Source: Yamagishiella unicocca
Lineage: Eukaryota; Chlorophyta; Chlorophyceae; Chlamydomonadales; Volvocaceae
Direction of reading: 5' to 3'
Assembly: GCA_003116995.1 (NCBI GenBank)
Contig: BDSL01000042.1
Span: forward strand, 248,001 to 312,000
DNA length: 64,000 nt
Shown here: piece after piece, positions 9,937-22,162 of the stretch
Layout: each line of letters starts with the position of its first letter
How positions within the stretch are numbered: the stretch's first letter is position 1
Made by a program: the position numbers and the translations under genes
Notes under the pieces: generated by a model
Database searches by the model: none
Told to the model about the DNA's origin: nothing
The model's input: the letters and a program-made list of their open reading frames with translations, nothing else

Positions 9937-12900
9937 TCATGCCATCCGTTCACTCTCGGGCAGCTCCGACCGATCCACCAGGCTCAGAACCAGCGTCCGC
10001 CGATGAGCCACGCCCTCATCCACCGTGATTCGAACCGCGCACTTGTCGAAGACGGAGTATCGCACGGAGCCGTCTGTCGAGGTGACCGTCTGCGCCTCCT
10101 CATCTAACACGAACTGCAGCCGGGGACCCGAGGCCGCGCCCTCCGCTCCGGCAGCGGCCGCGGGCGCCGAGGTGGAGGCGGCGTTGTTCTTGTCGCGAGC
10201 CGTGAGGTACACCGGGCCCTCTATGCCGTACTTTGGTACGAACACCACGAGGCCGTTGGCCTTGACCTGAACGGACAGGCGGGCCAGCGGGCGGGCAGGC
10301 GGAAAACGGCGGGTCAGGCACGGATGGGCTGGACAGGGTCCATTGTTGTGATGGGGTACCGGATGTATTAACGAGGACGCGAAGGGTCGACGCGTTGCAG
10401 CTCCGTTCCCGTGGCTACAGCTGTAAGCAGGGAGTACCCGCCGGCACTGCTGACAGCCCTGATCAGTGATCACCCCCATCTCCACCTCCCACGGGTCTGT
10501 CCTCATACCCACCACCTCCATCCCGCCGCGCCCTCCCCCGCACCTTGGTCACCCTGGCGTCCGCCACCGCCGTCCTGGTCTTGAAGAAGATGAGCGTGTG
10601 CAGCTCCACAGACGCCCTGCCGGCCATCTGCGCGTTGCGGTGCCGCTTGTTCAGGTTGTCAGCGCACGCATGCAGCGAGTCCCTGTACGCGGCGACAAGG
10701 AGGAGGACGAGGAGAGCACACGGGGCGGGGCGCAGGCCGGGCAGGGGGCTTTACAAGAGGATCCGCGCCGGGCAGGGGGGTGAGGTTGAGGTTGAGGGTG
10801 AGGGTGAGGATATATGCGTGTGAATGACGTGTGGTAGCGGTAGCCCGCTATGGTCGGCGCTCCGCAGTAGGGTGCCATGTTGAGGCGGGCACGGATGCGG
10901 CGCGACCCTCGGCGCATGGTGCCCGGTGCGAGGCCCCAGCCCCAGGTCCCACCCAACTCCCCTCACGCCGGTCCTCACACCGAGCTGACCCAAGGAAGGG
11001 CCAAGGCGACCAACCAAACACGCTAAGGAACGACCGACCCACTTGTCGCGCGCGTTGTCCGGCAGCGGCTCCAGCCCGATGGCGGCCCCCAGCAGCCGGT
11101 GCACCACCACGTCCGCATAGCGGCGGATGGGCGACGTGAAGTGCGTGTATAGCTGGGAGGCCAGGCCGTAGTGGTGGTACTCGGAGGGGGCCAGGTCGCC
11201 GCTGCCAAAGTACTGGGCCTGCGGTGCGAGGACGGCACGGGTCCGAGGGCAGGACGCAGGAGAGGTCAAACCGGTGCGTCGAAACAAAATGGTACGTCTG
11301 CGGTACGTTATAAGGTACATACGCGGCACTAGCTAAAGAAATATGTTTTTTCCGCGGCAGCGCTGCCAGGTCCGACCTGCGTCATGCAGCGGGTCGTCAT
11401 GATGCGGACCAGCTTGTTGAAGTAGGGGTCGTCGTCTCGGGTGGCGCCGTCCAGGGAGGCCGCCAGCGCGGAGGAGGAGGACACGTCCAGCGCGAAGCCG
11501 GCGGCGGCGGCGGCTTTGATGATGGGGTCGAACCTGGCGGCAAGGGAGAGCACCAGGAGGGGATTCAGTGATACGTTTCATGTGCTTGGCTGGTGTGGGC
11601 GAGGAGCAGCAGACAGGATCAGCAGGACGGCGGGGATTCCGGCAGCTACAGGGAGGGAGATAGTGATGTCATTACCGCACTACCGGTAGTGATGTCGCTA
11701 TCCCGCCATACTCCCTGCGGCCTCAAGCTGCGCAGTACTCACTGGCGCGGCGGCGGCGTCTGGTGCCTCCGCAGCAGCGCGCAGGATGCGAAGTGCCGCA
11801 GCGTCTTCTCCGCCACCGCGACGTTGGCGAGCAACATCATCTCCTCCACCATCTGGTTGGTCTCGCGGACCTGGCGACCCGCGGGTCAGTCGTCGCGACA
11901 GAGGGAGAGGGGCACACACGAAGCTTCTCCGGCGCGGCTCTGACTTTCAGGGGCGAGGCGAGAAGATGTACTCGCCCAGGCCCACAACCCGAACGTGGAT
12001 TAGATGGGGGCGCAGATGCTGGAAGAGCACCACACCGAACATGTGCCCCTAAGAAAACATGTGTCGTCCAGAAAAACAAGCCCCCCCTTACTGCCCAGCC
12101 ACTCACGACGGCGCGTCCCCAGTTTAGCTTCCTACTTAGATGCTTCCAGCAGTTATCTATCCGCGTAGCTACCCACCTGGTACATGCCCACATCCAGGGG
12201 GTCCTGCGTCTCGCTGTCGATCGTGAACTTGACCTCGGGCGACGCGAGCTGCAGCGCACCCGCAGCTGCCCGCCTCGCGCGCATGATCTTGGCCAGCCGG
12301 TTCATGCTCCTGCGCTCGCCGTACCACAAAGCAGACCCTTAGGACGGCGTGTGGCGGTGTACGGCACGACACACTGCCAGGTGTGCGCGGCGCTCGGGTG
12401 ACCTATTAGGCGGGACGCCCCTTGTGTGTATCGTGGGAACTGCATTCGACTTGCGGGCGCCAACACCAGGCTTATGGCGAAACCACCCCACCCCGCGTGT
12501 GCCCACCCCGCCACCCGCAGACAACCGCACCCGCCCCGCACCCGCCCACCCACCCACCTCAGGCTGATGGTCAGCTCGTCGTTCATGTGTGGGTCGTCGA
12601 TGCGTGTTTGAGCCTCCTGGTACGTCAGCGAGGCGCGCGACCGGATGACGGACTTGGTGAAGGTGGTGTTGAGAATGTTGGCGTCCTCGTCCACCTCCCA
12701 CAGCACGCTGAACGCCAGTCGCTCCACATCGCACCTGGGCGGGGGCGGGAGGGGAGGGCCGGGGGCGGGAGGGGAGGGCCGGGGGCGGGAGGGGAGGGCC
12801 GGGGCCGGGAGGGGAGGGCCGGGGGCGGGAGGGGAGGGCCGGGGGCGGGAGGGGAGGGCCGGGGGCGCAGAGGCTTAAAGAGGGTGGAGGTGGGGTCGGG

Positions 12901-15900
12901 GAAAGACGAGTGCGGCGTGAAGGTAAGGCCGCCGCCGGAGTACGCAACGTGGACCCGCCAGCCCGCAATTCGATCCTCCCATGCAGACGCCCAGCATCTC
13001 CCACCTGCGCCCAAGCCATGTTTAGCCCCTCCTCTGGTAATCGTTTCCGACCCTGGCGCCAGGATGCACCCGCCCCACCGCAACCCCTGCCGCCCGCCGT
13101 TTCCTTCGTTGTCCGCACTCCGCGTCGCCGCCATTCCGTCAAATACGTTTTCTGTTTTCCTTTCTGCAGCCCCAAGAAACCGGCTCCACAGGTTTGCCGG
13201 TCATCCGTCCCATTGCTCCGCCCCCGCTCCAGCATGCGCCCACATCCTCGCTGTCCGCCGACCGTGCGCCCACTATCTTGTCGTTTTTCGTGTCACCGGT
13301 CTCACACCACCCCCTCCACCCTAGTCCAGTAGCATGCGCGCGCGTCCCGGGGTCCGAAGGCTATGCAACCACTACATTTCCCCAGTCGAGTTACCGGTTT
13401 TTTTATGTAACCCCCCTCAACGCAGTAACGCAGCACCCTCTCAGAACTGCATGTCTGCTGCCACATCCTGGCCTTCCCGCCCTTCTTTTCCTCTGTCGAT
13501 TCCCCGGTTTTCCTCCCCAAGCGCCTGCCTCCTGCCAGCACCCACCTCAAGCTGCAGATGTCCTCTGTGAGGGGCTTGGGCAGCATGTCTATCCTCCGCT
13601 GCACCAGGTACACCGTGGTGGCCCGCTGGGAGGCCTCCAGGTCCATGGCGGTTTCCGGCTTGAGGAAGTGCGTCACGTCCGCGATGTGCACGCCCAACTG
13701 CAGCAACGGTCATTCGGTTGGCAGTTAGGAGTTAGGTACTCAAAACCGGTAATAAAACTAACACCACAAGCAAAAACAACGGAAACAGGTGCGCAAGGGA
13801 AAACCCTGAGGCCCGCCATTGGCTCGTGTACCGTTGATCAAACGGCCCCAAACCCTAAAACCCTAAGACCCTAACCCCCAGTCGACACGCTCACCTCGTA
13901 GTTCCCGTTGGGCAGCTTCCGCACGTGCAGCGCGTCATCAATGTCCTTGCAGCCGGGGGGGTCCACGGAGGCGACCACCAGGTGCCGCAGGTCGGTGCGG
14001 TTGGGGTCGGCCAGGTCGGCCGGGGTCACGGACCAGGGCAACGGCGGCACGCAGTCGTGCACGGCGGGCGTGAAGGGGTTGGTGTTGATGTCGTTCTCGA
14101 TGAGGATAACCTCCTGCGCCAGGCAGCAAGCGGGCGGAGAGGTGTGAGGGGCAGTGAGGGGCAGTGAGGGGCAGTGAGGAGCAGTGCGGGGCAGTGAGGG
14201 GCCGGGCGGTCCTATGGGAGGGACAGGATTTGCGTGGCGGGTGGATATTAGGTGGGAAGGTGGGTGCTGGTACGTGGCAGGAGGCTAACAAGCATGTGGC
14301 CGAGTGGCGGAAAAAGGGCCCGCGGCGCTCAGCCAAATTAGCGTCGGTGGCAAGTTCGGCCTCGGTTCAGGGCTCCTCCTCGAAACTAGCCGCCAGCAGC
14401 CTTGCAACTTAGGCAGGGTTTAGAAGGGGTGTTGAGTCCCGCCCCGCGCCCAGGGGACCCACCGTCTCCGTGTCTTTTTCGCCGATGACCCCCAGCGTGC
14501 GTGTGTAGTGCCCCCGCGGGTAGGCGCTGTCGGCATCCCAGCCGTCGATGACCACGACGATGCGCTTGTCCATCAGCGTGTCCGCCTGCCGGGTCTGAAT
14601 GCTGCGCAGGGAGGGGAGCGGCCAAGGGAGCGGCGCAGGCAGGGACAGGGGGTAGGGCTTAGGGTTCGAGGGAGGGCGAGGTGGTACGCTAGGGGCACAG
14701 GATGCGCCACTGCGGGGCCAGCGATGGCCAAAACAGGACCGGCGAATCGGTGAACCTTATATCGGGCTTCCAGCACGACATCATATCCCGTGGAGCCACC
14801 AACCTCCTCGGTTTTCCTCGCATCCACGGGTCTTCCTCGCAACCCCCCTCGGCCCCGCCTCCTGCACCCACCGTATCATCGGGTAGCGCCGCTCCACGGG
14901 CACGAACAGCAGGTTGGAGGCGCCGCCGCCACGCACCCGCTGCGGCTTGAGGCTGCCGCAGTAGCCGCGCGTGCGCCAGTTGCGCTTGATGATGCCCACC
15001 ACGCGACCCGTGGGTCGCCGCCCTCCGCCCGCGGTGTCGTTAAAGTGCTCGCCCGGAGCCACCTGGAACACCTCCGCGACCTCCTCCACCACCTCCTCGT
15101 CCTCCTCAGCGGCCTCAGCCTCAGCCTCGCCGCCCTCGCCGCCCGCCCCCGCCTTCTTGCCAGCGGCGGCGCCCGGCAGCTTGGAGCTGGGGGCGCGCCA
15201 CTGGCTCTCGGGCAGCAGCTCAATCGCCACCACGTCGCCTGGTTGCGGTGGACAAGGGCAGGAGGTGTTGAGGGGGTTCCGGAGCCATTCCGGAACCGTT
15301 TTTGGGAGCAGTGCCGTGGGTGGGTGAGTCAGCGGACACTCAGCCACCGCCACGTCGTCGCACGCCAGGCAGCTCCTCGTGCTTACCGTCAATGGCTCGA
15401 TTCATGTCGACTCGGCCATTGATGAGGATGTCCTCCCCCACGCTCTCGCTGGCAACCCAGCCCTCGAAAGGGTTGAAGCGGCTGACTCGCAGAGCGCCCT
15501 GCCCAGCGCGTCACATGAAGCACCACAGCGGCGGGGCCGGGTACCGGGAGGGGGTTGCGGAAATGGGGGCAACAGCCGGACAAAATGGGGTCCACTGAAC
15601 GCCACCACAAGGCCCTCAGCAAATTTACCCTCCAGAGCCAACCAGCTGCTGTGTCTGTGGGGCTATATTTTATGTCCGCGAATCCACGGCCGACAAACCA
15701 AAGGGCGATGAAGAATTGAAGATGCCCGTGGGGCCGGCGGCCCTGCTCGGACCCGGAAGGAGCTCACCTGGTGGAACCGCCCCGCCTTGATCCCCGACAT
15801 GAGCTCGCTGTAAACCAGGTGCTCGCTGTACAGCTTCTTGCGCTTGGCGGCGCGGCCGCCCGCGTCCCCGTCTGCCGCCGCGCCGGAGCCGTTGGCCTCC

Positions 15901-18285
15901 GCCGCCGCCGCCGCCGCGTCCTGCTCCTCGTCGTCTTGCGCCGATGCGACCAGGTCCTGCGGTTGCGGCAGAAGCGAAGACGTTGGTGCACTGGTGAGGT
16001 GAGGTGGCCAAACCCCTAAAGACCAGGACCGGCGCGTGCATGTTAACGGTCGTGGTCGTGGAGGGCTGAAGCCCATCAGCCCGCCTGTGCATGACCCGGC
16101 AATTGCGGCCTCTTGACCCTCGACCCGCTAGAGCCCTGCCTGCCCAGACACGAACCCCCCCCCAACTTAGCCGTGGATTCGCGGATTCTCTTATCAAACC
16201 CCCCGCAACTTAGCGGTATCTTAACGCCACCGTCCGGTGGGGCTCGCTCCACCACTCGCACCTGTAGCTCCTTGGCGTCCGACCGCAGCGTACGACAGTA
16301 CGACATGACCCCCATGGCGCGCAGGCCGTCCGCCACCGCCGCCGCGCGGTTCGCGACGTCGTTGGTTAGCAGGATGACGGGCACCTGGTCCGGGTGTAAC
16401 GCAGTGCAATGCGGGTGTACGATGGCGTACGATGGTGTACGGCAGTCTGGGAGTTAGGACACGCAGATGGTGACTGACGCACGTACAAAACAGCACCAGC
16501 GCTTTTAGAGGCCAGTGGGGGATTCAGATGCCGCGCCTCGCTCACAACAACCCTCATCTGAGAGTTTCTCTGGAGGCTCCGGGAAGCCGTGACAGTGCGC
16601 GCGAGAACCAAGACACATCCCCGCTGGTGGCCTTGTGCCCTCGCACAACGTTTTGGCCTCCTGCTGCCTTTTGCCCTCCTCATGAAGACACATGCTCACA
16701 CACACTTACTTGCGGAATGCGCTCGGAGTACCAGCGGGTGGCGACCCGCAGCGCCCGGTCGTTGCGGTCGTTGGGCGACTCGCCGTCCGCCGCCGTCACG
16801 TGCGTGTCCTTGTGGTGCTCGTTTGCGAACACGTAGAACCGCTTGGCGGGAGCAGCACAGGCGGCCCGCAGGCGCTGGTATGCCGAGGCGTTCTTGTGCT
16901 GAACCTGCGGGCAGTGGTGGCGATGGTGGCGATGATGATGGTGCGGCGGTGGTGGTGGTGGTTATGGCGGTGGCGGTGGTGGTGACGGGTTCCGTGAGGT
17001 GCAAACCGTGGAGAGGAGAGTGGTGTTCAGGTGAGGGCGCGCACAGGTGGTGTGGCAGGAGCAAAACTCGCTGGGCCCGCGTAACCTTAGGTGGGGACTG
17101 GTGACGCGCTCGTTGCTTTCACCTCAGCAGTTCCTATCCCAAATGCCCATCCCATCCCACCTCCTCCAGCACTGTCGTACACACGATCACGTCCGCCACC
17201 GCCGCATGCTCCAAAAAGTCCAGCTGCGGGAGGGCGGGCGCCAGTCGGCAGGCACGGGCGGGTGAGGACTGGTCAGGGCCTCAGCAGGTCATCGAGAGAT
17301 CCCCAGGGCCAACGGACGCATCAGGAGGCGAGAGCTCGCGGAAGATCGCTAGGGAGGGGCTGTGGGATGGAAGCTTAGTCGGCGGTGCGAGGGTGCGGAG
17401 CTGCAACCCTTTCCAGGGCCATGCGTCCTAGCCTCCGTAGCCTGACCCTCCTACCTATTCATCCCCGCCCATGTATCCACCCGCTACGTGCGCAAGTCTA
17501 CTATCCGTCCGCCCCGCCTTGCCGGTATTGTGATACCCCGACCAGGCGCCCCCAGTCCACCGGGCTCTACCGCCTCCCCTAGAGGGGCAGCATCTTCCCC
17601 CTGATCCTCACACCCATAAAACCCTAAACTTTCGCCCTCGCACCTGATGCAGAGCTACGTTTGTATCGATGAGCAGGTAGTGCGTTGCTGTGGCGCTCAG
17701 CTTATGGGAGGCGGGGTCGCAATCGGGGTCCAGGGGGGAGCCGCTCCTGTGCCGAAAAAATAGGTTAAGCAGGACGCAGTTGCTTAGGCACATGCCGTGC
17801 AGCCTGTACGCTGTTAAAAGAATTCGTTTACGTGCATGTTGGTTGCGATGTGGCTGTCAATTGGACATGGTGTTGCCTTCGCCCTTGACGTGTGGAAAGT
17901 CCGCACTGGTGGCCCAACGCGCCATTGCTGTAACAGCTCTTCCCGCTTTCCCTGCTGCTCTGCTGCTGCTCCCTCCCGGCCCGCCCCACCATATGTCGTC
18001 TCGAAGGTAGCGCTCCTTTACTACCTGCGGTGTCGCGTGCACAACAAGAGTTGCAATAAGGGCTGGGCCTCTGCCGGATTTCAAGTGGGCGGACACCCCA
18101 TGGATACGGAAGGGTGAAGGGGGGGATTGAGTGTATGGGGTATCGTTGTCGTACTGGGTGTTCACTGGAGTGTATGTTCAATGTCCGCCACTAAAGCACT
18201 TCGGACTTGGCAATGACACCCACATCCACACCTTCACAACTTTGCCTTTCTTGGTCTTCTTAATAAAGGAATTATTGTGGTGCAT
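9937..18285 (-). CDS. DIS3: DIS3/RRP44 exosome catalytic subunit (PIN plus RNB ribonuclease)
   Basis: Nineteen exons (minus): 18285-18232, 18024-17990, 17746-17644, 17223-17161, 16904-16710, 16384-16262, 15956-15768, 15498-15387, 15238-14872, 14601-14463, 14113-13895, 13697-13546, 12734-12558, 12309-12177, 11870-11743, 11533-11377, 11218-11043, 10682-10544, 10266-9937. All joins keep phase, giving 996 aa (human about 958). The product is the processive 3'-5' exonuclease and endonuclease of the RNA exosome. The N-terminus has [11 protein letters not shown] and YLRDDIW. The PIN acidic residues are kept ([29 protein letters not shown]). Cold-shock domains follow, with an acidic insert in exon 9 and VVGIIKRNW. 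The RNB active-site loop [13 protein letters not shown] and the [13 protein letters not shown] motif are intact, and a C-terminal S1 domain follows. The CR3 zinc motif near residue 30 has lost most of its cysteines. It is divergent from the cyclin T gene. Confidence 0.95.
12741..12867. repeat. 20-bp G-rich minisatellite, six tandem units, in a DIS3 intron
   Basis: Six consecutive copies of gggggcgggaggggagggcc fill 12741-12860, and a seventh begins at 12861. One copy (12801-12820) has a single g-to-c change. The array lies just inside the 811-bp intron upstream of the exon starting at 12734. Each unit has four G runs on the plus strand (the transcription template), so G-quadruplex formation is plausible. 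Confidence 0.95.
13847..13878. repeat. Interstitial telomere-type repeat in a DIS3 intron
   Basis: Units of ccctaaaa, ccctaaga and ccctaacc follow one another just downstream of the DIS3 exon ending at 13895 (intron side). CCCTAAAA is the complement of the Chlamydomonas telomere unit TTTTAGGG. A further single match (ataaaaccctaaac) lies near 17617-17630 in another DIS3 intron. Confidence 0.75.
14151..14200. repeat. 10-bp tandem repeat in a DIS3 intron
   Basis: Five tandem copies of gcagtgaggg with two single-base variants; a related decamer (ggtgtgaggg) precedes them. The array is intronic, upstream of the exon starting at 14113 on the minus strand. Confidence 0.9.
16914..16985. repeat. GGTGGC/GAT trinucleotide-rich tract in a DIS3 intron
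   Basis: A run of ggtggcgat, ggtggtggt and ggcggtggc units just upstream (minus strand) of the DIS3 exon that starts at 16904. In the transcript it forms a CCACC-rich tract ahead of the acceptor. Confidence 0.75.
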
Positions 18286-18922
18286 TCTCGCCGAGTCCCG
18301 CGAAGCAGGGTCGCGTTCAAGTTGATTTCCACGCAAATATGGATAGGAACATCAACGCCACGAACGTTCCGTTGGTGCCTGTGTAAGACGCCGTTGATGT
18401 AGAATGGACAATAGCGGTGGCGGCTCTTTAAATCTGTGAAACGATATTATGAATTCATCTGTATAGACGTAAACCTTAAGTTTGGGAATAGCACCTTAGC
18501 AAGGGACATGCTGACCGTTTCGGTGCGAGGCGTCGTACATGTGCTGTGTTAAGAGCAAGGTGCAAGACTAGCACTATTCTTGTGTCGTTACCAGTGAGAA
18601 GACACGTGTCAGAGCATAACTTCTCCGTTTTACTTTCTGATACCCGTCCTGCGTTCACCTCCTTTGCCTTGAGCGAGTGATTCGTCGCGGTGCACGTAGT
18701 GGGGCTGAGCTTTCATATTTAGCTGGCTTCATAGCCTATTAATTTTCCCGGAGAGACTTCGAGCTCAGGGCTGGCTCGTATTTGTGCAGCAAAACGTATC
18801 GTGCTTGCGGCTGCCCAGCCTGGCCAGCCAGGCCAGGGTAGCCGCAGGAGTGAAGCGAAAGACATACAGTGGAGTAGCGTCAACGTTTGTCTTTTCTCTA
18901 GCGGAGGCGATCGGTGACAGCC
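18286..18922. promoter_or_regulatory. Shared divergent promoter region of DIS3 and cyclin T
   Basis: The DIS3 start codon (18285, minus) and the cyclin start codon (18923, plus) are 637 bp apart with no gene between. The gap must hold both 5' UTRs and both promoters. The middle is AT-richer than the genes (for example around 18716-18750). I could not identify a specific transcription-factor site. Confidence 0.5.
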
Positions 18923-21900
18923 ATGGCTTTCCCTGGTTTTCCCAATCAGCCTGACAGCTACGTATTGGATGGAGGCTATGCGCCGGGCTATGACGCGGAG
19001 GCCAACCTATCGCCGCACGTGGTCCAGCAGCGGCAAATGCTGCGCGAGCAAGAGCATAAACAGGACCTAGCAAACGACAAGACGCATAAGGCCTCGCGAT
19101 ACATTTATCGGACATTAGAGGACCTCCGGGCCAACAACCCGTCCGTGCGGGATGGCCTTGACCCGGACAAGGAGCGCATATGGCGGCGACAATACTGCAA
19201 GCTCATACAGGACGCTGGGGTGGCACTGAAGATGTGAGGCGGGCAGGGGCCTGGCATTGCAGTGGGCGGGGGTTAAGCTGGAGGAGTGGGAAGCTGGGAA
19301 AGAAGACTTGCTGCCAGCAGCGAAGTAGCATCACGACGGGGTGCAGCATGGCTTGCCATGACTAATTCGAGATGCGCTCTGGCTCTGGCTCTGCCATCCA
19401 AGGGCGAAGCGGCATTCCTTGCTTCCCTTTACCGACCGTCGCCCTTGTGTCCAACTCCACGGCTGCAGCCCGCAGTGGGGGATAGCGGTGGGCATCACGC
19501 TGTGTCACCGATTCTTCGCTGTCAAGTCCATGAAGAAGAACGACAGATTTGTGAGTAGCCGCGTGGCGGTGGTGGGACGCGGGGAGCACCGGAACCTGTG
19601 TGGATTGCCTGCCCTGCGCGTCTGTTTGGCTGATGGGTTTGAGTATGCGGCTTGCAGCGGGGCATGTGCCGGTTGCAAAGGAAGCGGCGCAGGACTAAGC
19701 TGAGGCTGGCGGTGTGGTTTCGTAGGGTGAAGGAAGGCTAGATTAGCGGTACCAGGGCAGGAGCGTGGACGAAGAGGGGTCAGGTGAGCGGGACAGGTTG
19801 AGATGCAGACCATGAGAACATGCGGCGTTAAGAACACCTTTCGTACATGCCAAGTCCCCCTAAGGCTTCGGGCCTTGCTATAGCTCTCCCCACCCTCCCG
19901 TACTCTCCCCTGGCCAGCTCATTGCCATGTCATGCCTCTTCCTAGCGGCGAAAATCGAGGAGAGCCCGCGGCAGCTCAGAAGCGTGATCCAGGAGGTGGA
20001 GCGAGTACGACATGCCAAAAACGTGGCAGCGCTGCGGGCGCTGGACGATCCCGTGAGTGCTGCTGGGGGCCAGCGAGGAGCACTCGGGGACGGACAGGGG
20101 AATGGATCCCCTCTTCCGCGACCCCGTGGGGGGGGTCCGGGACGTGCGGGGAAGGGAGGGAGGGAGGAGGTCGACGTTAGGCGGAGGAGGAAGAAGGAAC
20201 GAATGGCCGGTGGACACTTGCACTGGTTGCGGTGAGGATCCGAGGTCGCTTGGGGGCCCTGGCAGCCCGCTCATCGGAGGTGTACCCGACGATGTCTCTG
20301 CTATTCGCTGCTTCTGCCATGTCCGCTACAGCTTTAGTCATAGCGTGCGTCTCCCACCGGCGGCTGGCCCCGCGGCTGCAGGTCAACATGGAGCGGGTGA
20401 AGGAGGAAGTGCTCCAGGCCGAGCGCGCCGTGCTGTACACACTGGGATTCGACCTGCAGATCAACCACCCCTACAATGTACGGCCGATGACGCGTGCGTG
20501 CACCGAGCGCTGGGGTGGCGACCAGGCGTCCGGGGCTCGTTGCACTGGCCTTGGTGCAGTCAGAGGGGCGGGACGGCGGTCAGCGGCAGCAGCCGCTCAG
20601 GCTACCGACGACGTCCATGCTTTCATGGCTGTGAAAGAGCAAGCACAGCTCCTCCCCGAGCGAGTGACTTAGTCATACATGCCGTGGAATGACTTGCGGA
20701 GGCCTGGCAGCGCAGTTACACCCACGGTGCCTTGAGCACGATGTCTTGCAGCGTCCGGCTGTGTCGCCCTTCCCCCTGCCGGCCCCATGACAGCGTAGGG
20801 CGTACCGTCTTGGTCGCACACGGGCGCAGACCGCAAAGACGGCAAGCTTCCAAAGTTAGGAGCGGCTGCCGTCCCCCCATTGCGCGGCCCGTGGCTGTCG
20901 TACACGTACGGAGGGAGATGATTCTCGCGATGAAGTACCGTGTCTTTCGTGCCGCTCTGCCCGCAGACGCTGATCGACTGGCTGGCCCGCGAGCGATTGC
21001 TGACCGACCTGCCCAACGAATCGCCTTTCAAGCCGCTGGTCCAGAACTCTTGGAACCTCGTGAACGACAGGTGCGCGGCTGCGGTACGGCGCCAGGGCAC
21101 TTGCAAGGGTGGGAGAGGATGGGTTAGAAACTGGGGAGTCGGTCAGAGGTGCGTCGGGCCGCTCCGATGATGCAGGGTGCCCTCGAAGTTCGGTGGCTGT
21201 CGTTTGCGTATCTCATCTTCATTTCATCGCTCAGAGGACAACTCAACAGCTATGAGGATACGCAGGGGTGGTGGCATTGAGGTGGTGAATGTACTAGGCA
21301 TGGTGAAACTGAGCCGTGAGAATCCAGGAATTCTCTGGCGTTGAGAGTACGGTGGTTAGCCGCTACCCTCCTAGGCGCCTCCGCCCATACTGCCCTCCCC
21401 TCCCGTGGCTCACATCGCGTCCCCGGCGCAGCCTGCGCACCACGCTGTGCCTCCAATTCCCTGCGTCTAAGATTGCGTGGGCGGCGCTGTGGATAGCGGA
21501 CTGGATCAATATGGAGAACGGCACGCACTACTCCAAGCTGCCGAGTGGCAAGGCCTTCTTTGACAAGTTCGAGATACAGCCGGAGGTAAGAAGGATCTAG
21601 GGGTTGCACCCATCCGGCGACTCACCTACTCACCCTCAGCCGCCCGAGCCGTCACAAACGCACATCAGTAGCTTAAGAAGCTTAGGCGCAAGCCGCCACC
21701 TGCTCTTGCTGACGACATCTGCGCCGCACGCGCTGCCGACCGTGGTGCCATTTGCCATGGGAAATGTCGAGCCGTTATTGCTTTCAAGTCGCCACCTTTC
21801 CTGCTGGAACCGTCGTACATAAGGGCCCTGGGATTGCCTGCCATGGGTCAGCACGGCACGGCGCAAGCCCTCATGTTCGCCAAACTGCCGAATCGTAAAA

Positions 21901-22162
21901 CATTCCAGCCCAATTTACCCCAATCCATCGGATGGAATCCATCTTCTCACAGGAGCTTGACAGCATAGCCAGCCAGATGCTTTCGGAGTATGAGCACAGC
22001 AAGTTGGCGCGGATGGCCACCGCAGGCGGCATGTCGCTACAGGCGGTCAAGGCGGACCTCGAGGCCAAGCTGGGCCCCAGCCAGATGAGCCGCCAGTTGC
22101 CGGCCCCAGGAGCTGCAGGGCCGGTCAAAATGGAGGAGGAGGAAGGCGAGGTTAAGGATTGA
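18923..22162 (+). CDS. CYCT: Cyclin T/K-type cyclin
   Basis: Exons 18923-19233, 19469-19550, 19918-20052, 20382-20477, 20967-21070, 21432-21585 and 21953-22162, all phase-consistent, give 363 aa. It should be the regulatory partner of a CDK9/CDK12-type kinase that phosphorylates the RNA polymerase II tail, in the nucleus. The first cyclin box (about residues 55-180) has GLDPDKERIWRRQYCKLIQD, PQWGIAVGITLCHRFF and CLFLAAKIEESPRQL, close to plant CYCT. The second box has LYTLGFDLQINHPYN, QNSWNLVND and LRTTLCLQFPASKIA. The tail is short and acidic (VKMEEEEGEVKD) and lacks the long His/Gln-rich C-terminus of animal cyclin T. The ATG at 18923 is used; an in-frame GTG lies three codons upstream. Cyclin L is an alternative, but it usually has an RS-rich tail, which is missing here. 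Confidence 0.88.

Noticed and set aside
12339..13235. 298-codon minus-strand frame and a 300-codon plus-strand frame across the minisatellite
   Set aside because: A 20-bp repeat cycles through all frames and avoids stops. Conserved DIS3 exons on either side show that this stretch is intron.
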